Under the pieces are notes generated by a model. That model saw only the letters and a program-made list of their open reading frames with translations, did no database searches and was not told the origin of the DNA. The translations under genes and the position numbers were made by a program. Shown here piece after piece: positions 59,401 through 64,000 of a stretch of 64,000 nt of DNA (within the stretch, counting starts at the first letter, position 1; the number at the start of each line of letters is the position of its first letter). The DNA lies in the NCBI RefSeq assembly GCF_001625305.1, contig NW_017804453.1:479698-543697 (forward strand), written 5' to 3'. Source of the DNA: Branchiostoma belcheri. Its lineage: Eukaryota > Chordata > Leptocardii > Amphioxiformes > Branchiostomatidae.

Positions 59401-62400
59401 TGTCAGGAACCGTTCACCGGGCAAAGGTGTGACCAGTGCAAGTCTGGGTCCTACAGTTTCCCCAACTGCATACGTAAGTGCCATAATGAATGATTACATC
59501 ATAGTATCTTGGATCTTTCTCTACTCATTGATGTAATGCTTTGTGAATTTTGGATATGGATTTGAACACAGAACCTTTGTCTATGTCAACAACCTTTACC
59601 ACAAAACCACTTGCTACTATTGAAACAATTTTTCTTCCTTCCCCCAGGCTGTAACTGCTATGGTGCAGGTGTGTTGGATGATGACAGTAAGGCCTGCACA
59701 GATAGTGGCCAGTGCACCTGTAAGCCGGCCTATGCTGGCCTGTCATGTGAGAAGTGTGCACCTGGCTACTATGGATACCCTGACTGCAAGTGTAAGGATC
59801 TAAATGCTATATCCTATCTACTAGAAGACTGTATGTGGCCTAGCTGTACATTGCTTCACATTACCAGAACTAAAGTCCCGCAAAGATAACTGAATTTATA
59901 GTACAATTCTTCAAGCCATGTTTTTGGAATAACATTATGGAATGTGGCCTGTTGTTGAAAGCTTTTTAGTAGGTTTAAGCGTCCAGAGTGAATGTAGGGC
60001 TCTGTAACACAGCCAACTATTCTTGTTTCCCAGCCTGTTCCTGTGAGTCTGGTGGGTCTATAGGCAGTGACTGTGACCCCAGGTCAGGGCAGTGCCGCTG
60101 TAAGGAACATGTGGAGGGGAGAAACTGTGACAAGTGTCAAGTTGGCTTCTTCAACTTCCCCAACTGCCTAGGTTGGTCTTTTGTGTTTTTAGTCCATATT
60201 GTGCCAACACAACTATGTCTAGCTACTTTAAATTTTTTGTCTAAGTGAGATAAAGTTTTGTCTAAGAGTAAGTCTGTCTAAGACATCTATATTATACTTA
60301 CAGATTTATAAACTGCATTTTGACAAAATGTTCAAAAGTGTTGTTCATTAAAACTAACGTTGTGATGTTACTCTCTTTTTTTTCAGAGTGCAATTGTAAC
60401 CCAGCAGGTCGAGCCCCTAATACTGAGTGTCCATCTGTTCAAACAGTAAGCATGTCTTCGTTTCTACTACTCTTTGATGTGAATAACATTCTGCTAGTTT
60501 GGTTGCTCTGACAACTCAACGTATGTTCCTACAACCCTAATCCTATGTCAGAAATTGGGGTGTTGTTACACAAGACTGTCCCCACCACAAGTTTGGTTCT
60601 CCAGCTGCATACACAAGTTCAATGGAGACATATCCACATATACAGTCAAGTCAGCGTATACAATACAACACCTGTATTTATGATGTCCTAAAAAGTCTGA
60701 CCCTTTGCATGCAACATTCAGAAATCTGAGACTGTCACTTTGCGACTGTCTAACAACAGTTTGAAGTTTGTCTCAGATTCTCTTGAGCTGAGTGTGTCTT
60801 GCTCTATTCCCAGATGACGTGTGACTGTAAGAGCCTTGTGGAGGGCCCAGACTGTGACCAGTGTAAACCTCTGTACTGGAACTTGTTGAAGGACAACCCT
60901 GAGGGCTGTGAAGAGTGTGGGTGCTTCAGACCCGGGACCAGCAGTGGGCTGGGTACTTGTGATATGGTAAGTAAGGACGCGTTCACATTCATCACAGTCG
61001 TTTGATTTTGGTGTAGAATTTTCTGAACAGACTATGAAAGAAACAAATTGCTGAAGAGAATCTAAGACAGCCTTTTCCATAACAAGGCAGCTGCAACATA
61101 CCGGTATGCATGACTATCCCAAGAATGCCCTTAGTTTGTGATTATACGATGGTCGATGTCATGGTGCGTCTCTTATCATATTTGTTACAAGCACAGCATA
61201 CGCCGCTGGCAAAAAATGTCCTTCAGTCGATTTCAAACAGACTCTTGTCCCGAGTTCCTGATGATGTTTTTCATTTACCCAGGCCATAGGTCAGTGTGCC
61301 TGCAAAGCTAACGTCCAGGGGAGGATCTGTATGGACTGTAGGGATGGAAGCTTTGGGATGTCTGAGGTCGACAGCCTTGGATGTCAGGGTAAGTGCAGCT
61401 GGCAGCTGTCTCATTAGAGCTGTCTCATTTCAGGTTTTCAGAATAAATCCTGATCAACTTTACTGGTGTTTTTACAATAGAAGGGAGGTTGTTATTGGTG
61501 TGATACAGGTGTTCCAATTATGATAATTATCATTTCTGTAGGTTGCAGTTGTGATGTTGGTGGTGCAGTGACTGATGTGTGTGACAAGGCCACCGGACAG
61601 TGCGTGTGCAGAGAAGGGATGGAGGGACGGCAGTGTGACGTCCCCGCGCAGGGACAGTACGTCCCGGGGCTGTACCAGTACAAATACGAGGCGGAGGACG
61701 CAGACACGCCCCGCGGCATGCCTGTCAGGTTTGGGTACTCCGAGAAGGACTTCCCAGGATTCAGCTGGAGGGGATATGCCATCATGAATACTGTTCAGGT
61801 ATGTAAGATCTCTTAGTTGTTGTGCATATTGTTTATTTGTTTATTGTTTATTGTCCTTTCGCACATAAAAAAAGTAATGGTATAAAAAGAAATTATGTAC
61901 AATCAAATACATGCAGGAGATCCCAAGAAACCAAGAGGTTTATCTAGTGGGCTCTCCCAAATCCTGTTGATGATCTCATATTTACAACATTATTTACGTT
62001 AACAATTAACATGCATGTCTTAAGGGACAAACAAGAGAAAATTAACTCAAACAAGATAATATAAAGTTAACACGGCAAACTAAATATCTAAACAATAAAG
62101 TAAGACAATCAAAAACATATCGTATTCAACAAAAAATACATTTCCATTAGTCAAATCATAAGTTAATATGGTAAGAACAACATAAGAAACCAATATTAAC
62201 GCAAGGAAAATATCGTAGCATAAGAAAACAAGGAAAACAAAAGCAAATCAGGAAGTGGTAGATGGCTTCTCTATTAGGTCAGTTTTTAAATGTCGTTTGA
62301 AAGTTGGAAGGGATTGGCAATTCTGCTGTGAATGACTTATACTGTTCCAAATTAACGGTCCTCTAAACATTATCGTAAACTGTTTCATATTTGATTTTGT

Positions 62401-64000
62401 TAGGATTGGCCTTAAATCATTTTGCTTTCTGGTACTGTAACTGTGGATATCTGAGTTGTATTGAAATATGTCCTTGAATTGAGCTGGTAATTGTGAACTT
62501 TTGTGTAAGACTTTGTGGACGAAAATTGCTGTTTGGAGTTTATTTATGTCGTACACTGTTAAAATTTTCAAGTTGTAAAATAGAGCGGCAGAGTTAGCAA
62601 AAAATGGGACATTAGATGCAATCCTAACGAAGCGCTTCTGCAGCTGATGCAGCGGTCGGATTGAAGTAGTGTATGTACTAGCCCAGACTATATTACAATA
62701 TGTTAAGAAGGGATAAATCAAAGTATAGTACAGAGTGATAAATATTTTACGTGATAGGCAACTTGCAACTTTTCTTATTATACCAATGTTCTTATAGATT
62801 TGTTTACAGATACGGTCAATATGAAACTTCCATGTGAGTTTCTCATCAATTAGGACTCCTAGAAACCGTGTGTTACATACCTGTTTGATTGGTTTATTGT
62901 CTATGTATATATTAGCTATTTCTTTGTCGTATTTTTTACTTCTACCTGTGAAAATAATGAAGTTCGTTTTATCTATGTTAAGAGACAACTTATTTAACTT
63001 AAACCAGTCGTTTAGTTTACATAGCTCTTCATTAACGGTTGTTATTAGTGTATGAAAATTATTGTAGAAAAAACATATTACAGAAATGAGGGGAAAATTT
63101 TTTACAGATAATGAGATTAAGTTCTTGCTTAGCTTGCCTGAATATTACATTTGGGTTCCTGCATGTTATTTTGATTCAAAAGCTTTTACCTATGGACTGC
63201 AACAATCTTTAACTATTTTTCATGCCTTTTTTCTTTCCAGCCAAGGATAATTCTGTCAGTCCTGGTTGACCGCCCTGCGCTGTATCGTGTGGTCCTGTCA
63301 TACGTCAACCCTGGACAGGAAACTGTCATCGGTAACATCCGAGCAAACCCGCTATCTCAGTCTGCTGATGTTGGTAAGAGAGCCAGTAAATATCTATTTT
63401 ATTTTTATAATGTATTGAAGGCAATGCTTCTAGGTTGCAGGCTTTGAAAAAAACATGCTTTCAAATCTGTTTTTACTTTACATGTATCATAAATTAACTT
63501 ACATTGATTTACCACTTCCCAATGACGAATATTACTTTCAGAAATGCTTTGCAGCATTTTTACTTATTTTACAGATCAGATCACTCACATACATGTGAAT
63601 TTTGTTGGCAATCTTGAGTCTTATGAAGAAATAAAGTCTTCAAATATACTAATTTTTAAATATTTGCAATGCTCTTATAACTCTCCTGTCATTTTTAACT
63701 GTTATTGATTATGTCTTTTGTGCTTTCTCCTCTCCTACTCCAGTTTCCCAGCAGAGCAGTGAGATTGTGTTTAACCCCACCACGGCCCCCATGACTGTCA
63801 CTGTGGTGGGGAACAGTTTCATCATGCCCTTCGTTCTCAACCCAGGACAGTGGAGCTTCACTATTGAAGTGTCAAGGGTCCTGCTGGTCAGTCATCTGCT
63901 GATATAATAATTTGTTCTGTACTTTTTAGTATTACTGGTAGTATCTAATTGTAATTGCAATCTTAGATACAATCAAAGATACATTATCTGTGGGCATCAC
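41090..64000 (+). CDS. LAMA5: Laminin subunit alpha (alpha-5/alpha-3 type), 5' part
   Basis: Basement-membrane glycoprotein chain; the window holds 1,033 codons and the gene continues past the right edge. Exons: 41090-41452, 53425-53661, 54092-54262, 54642-54739, 55782-55897, 56024-56142, 56526-56616, 56952-57086, 57545-57709, 58137-58190, 58493-58633, 58865-59002, 59336-59473, 59648-59791, 60034-60171, 60387-60445, 60814-60966, 61283-61388, 61542-61798, 63241-63373, 63744-63886 (donor GTCAGT). All phases agree. Order: signal peptide (about 1-22), laminin N-terminal domain (to about residue 270), LEa EGF-like modules, then the L4a-type domain. The match is clearly to alpha-5 rather than alpha-1/2: [33 protein letters not shown], and [15 protein letters not shown] in the L4a-type domain. 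The start was chosen because it begins a signal peptide; an upstream in-frame ATG at 40955 does not. Confidence 0.96.
44311..44392. repeat. Minisatellite-like TTGCTTGCACCAAGGA repeat
   Basis: Three copies of [T/A]TGCTTGCACCAAGGA follow each other at about 30-bp spacing (near 44314, 44343 and 44374), separated by diverged spacers. The repeat gives an apparently repetitive peptide in one frame (LACTKxxCNI...), but this is a by-product of the DNA repeat. Confidence 0.65.
45476..45615. mobile_element. MITE-like element, 140 bp, TAATCT-AAGCAGAT termini
   Basis: Left end TAATCTACAAGCAGAT (45476-45491); the right end read inward on the other strand is TAATCTTCAAGCAGAT, one mismatch in 16. Flanks GGGGATAAC and GGACATCAC agree at 6 of 9 positions, compatible with an old 9-bp duplication. 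The termini match those of the elements at 50447 and 33256. Confidence 0.55.
45778..46009. mobile_element. Inverted-repeat element, about 232 bp, CTCCAAGCAGAGGTTG termini
   Basis: Arms of about 40 bp: the left begins GTCTCCAAGCAGAGGTTG and runs to 45815; the right (45967-46009) read inward begins TACTCTCAAGCAGAGGTTGG. Both continue into GAAGATTGTGACCTT. The terminus belongs to the same family as the annexin-intron element. No target duplication is visible, so one end may be eroded. Confidence 0.5.
48300..48330. repeat. Short palindromic element, copy 2
   Basis: Perfect 12-bp arms ACCATGGAGGTA (48300-48311) and TACCTCCATGGT (48319-48330) around a 7-nt loop AATTTTC. Shares its core with the palindrome at 38700-38734. 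Could form a stable hairpin. Confidence 0.8.
50438..50535. mobile_element. 80-bp MITE with perfect 9-bp target duplication
   Basis: Element 50447-50526 begins TAATCTCC and ends GGAGATTA, and is flanked by perfect direct repeats CAATGCAAC at 50438-50446 and 50527-50535. The right end read inward is TAATCTCCAAGCAGATC, the same terminus as at 33256 and 45476 with small changes. Too short to encode anything. Confidence 0.75.
52585..53061 (+). other. Orphan ORF of 158 codons in laminin intron 1
   Basis: Open from ATG to TGA without interruption, encoding a basic, hydrophobic-patch peptide with no domain that I recognise and no homology to laminin. It lies 360 bp before exon 2 in the same orientation. 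It is long for chance at this base composition, but there is no splice or polyadenylation context to support it as a gene. It may be a remnant of a repeat or simply a chance ORF. Confidence 0.2.
53425..54739 (+). other. LAMA5: Laminin exons 2-4: rest of LN domain and first LE start
   Basis: Exons 53425-53661, 54092-54262 and 54642-54739. Residues 122-290 finish the LN polymerisation domain: [52 protein letters not shown] and [20 protein letters not shown]. It ends with [12 protein letters not shown], where the first laminin-type EGF module begins ([10 protein letters not shown]). LN domains mediate polymerisation of laminin into sheets. Confidence 0.95.
55782..57086 (+). other. LAMA5: Laminin LEa modules, first block
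   Basis: Exons 55782-55897, 56024-56142, 56526-56616 and 56952-57086 encode residues 290-443. The modules have the regular cysteine pattern: [39 protein letters not shown] (an alpha-chain signature), [20 protein letters not shown] and [19 protein letters not shown]. Each is an eight-cysteine laminin EGF module of the rod next to the LN domain. Confidence 0.94.
57545..58190 (+). other. LAMA5: Proline-rich spacer in the laminin LE array (exons 9-10)
   Basis: Exons 57545-57709 and 58137-58190 encode about 73 residues without a cysteine pair pattern, between two LE modules. The sequence includes [20 protein letters not shown] and an acidic stretch [18 protein letters not shown]. Frame and phases (1 to 1) are conserved through both exons. 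Human alpha-5 has a shorter cysteine-free insertion at about this place. Exon 10 is less certain because it is only 54 nt. Confidence 0.75.
58493..60171 (+). other. LAMA5: Laminin LE array, five one-module exons
   Basis: Exons 58493-58633, 58865-59002, 59336-59473, 59648-59791 and 60034-60171 are 141, 138, 138, 144 and 138 nt, all phase 1 to phase 1. Each encodes one EGF-like module with the endings [32 protein letters not shown] and GFFNFPNC. The boundaries lie in the same place in each module, just before C-x-C. Confidence 0.93.
61830..63090 (-). mobile_element. 5'-truncated LINE, antisense in laminin intron 19
   Basis: A non-LTR retrotransposon remnant on the minus strand between laminin exons 61542-61798 and 63241-63373. 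It holds a reverse-transcriptase C-terminal region (about 63085 down to 62248) and a roughly 400-bp AT-rich 3' region ending in AATAAACAAATAAAC-like sequence near 61830-61850. The 5' end is truncated close to 63090. It is the opposite orientation to the laminin gene, which favours persistence because its polyadenylation signals are not read. Confidence 0.7.
62248..63085 (-). pseudogene. Partial LINE reverse transcriptase (jockey/CR1-like)
   Basis: About 270 codons are open on the minus strand. Recognisable blocks, in order, are [20 protein letters not shown] and FIIFTGRS (after the palm domain), [48 protein letters not shown] and a C-terminal [10 protein letters not shown]. The catalytic YxDD box lies upstream of the preserved part, so the copy cannot be autonomous. 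The frame is still uninterrupted, implying a fairly recent insertion. It differs from the LINE tail at 11-382 and so represents another family. Confidence 0.8.

Larger units (their letters stand above)
60387..63886 (+). other. LAMA5: Last LEa modules and start of the L4a-type domain
   Basis: Exons 60387-60445, 60814-60966 and 61283-61388 finish the LEa array ([38 protein letters not shown]). Exon 61542-61798 encodes a last LE module and then the transition [20 protein letters not shown], with [19 protein letters not shown]. Exons 63241-63373 and 63744-63886 continue with [16 protein letters not shown] and [16 protein letters not shown]. This is the domain that follows LEa in alpha-5 chains. 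The window ends in the following intron. Confidence 0.92.

Noticed and set aside
1-64000. Search for CRISPR arrays, operons, riboswitches, tRNA or rRNA genes
   Set aside because: None seen; the gene structure is that of an intron-rich animal genome.

Overview
The window looks like genomic DNA of a cephalochordate (amphioxus, Branchiostoma type). The evidence is chordate proteins of high similarity split into many short exons with GT/AG introns of 0.1-12 kb, LINE fragments, many short inverted-repeat elements, and a 20-N assembly gap. The organism call is an inference from gene content and repeats, not a database match. There is no rRNA, tRNA or CRISPR array that I can see, and nothing prokaryotic.

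Layout. 1-625: the 3' end of a CR1/L2-type LINE. 626-8682: non-coding sequence holding a candidate first exon of a leftward gene (about 2011-2254) and a 0.9-kb TIR element (3692-4572). 8683-28302 (+): a complete gene of about 41 exons for the meiotic axis protein SYCP2, about 2,030 residues. 29737-34206 (-): a four-repeat annexin of 349 residues, tail to tail with SYCP2. Its promoter and first exon are present twice (33341-34401 and 34626-35668). 36853-39191 (-): a six-exon ciliary gene, CFAP95 (C9orf135), 221 residues. 41090 to the right edge (+): the 5' part of a laminin alpha-5/alpha-3-type gene (signal peptide, LN domain, LE array, start of the L4 domain; 21 exons, 1,033 codons so far), with a 12-kb first intron and an antisense LINE fragment in intron 19.

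The four genes do not form one pathway: meiotic chromosome axis, calcium/phospholipid binding, cilium and basement membrane. The neighbourhood is still informative. In human, SYCP2 and LAMA5 both lie in 20q13.33, and CFAP95 and ANXA1 lie close together in 9q21, so the window may preserve old chordate linkage.

The most unusual structure is around annexin exon 1. A 1.28-kb segment (33256-34537) has near-identical 89-bp terminal inverted repeats and a perfect 9-bp target-site duplication. It contains a second copy of the annexin promoter and first coding exon, and sits about 90 bp from the other copy. This resembles a Pack-MULE-type gene-fragment capture, but the N gap inside it means that a join of two divergent haplotypes must be excluded. 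Shorter elements with the same terminus (TA[AC]TCTCC-AAGCAGA) occur three more times in laminin intron 1; one has a perfect 9-bp duplication. Other points are a probable AT-AG intron and a GC-AG intron in SYCP2, an exact 124-bp tandem duplication across a SYCP2 splice donor, and a proline-rich insertion with a PPPPPY stretch inside the laminin LE array.
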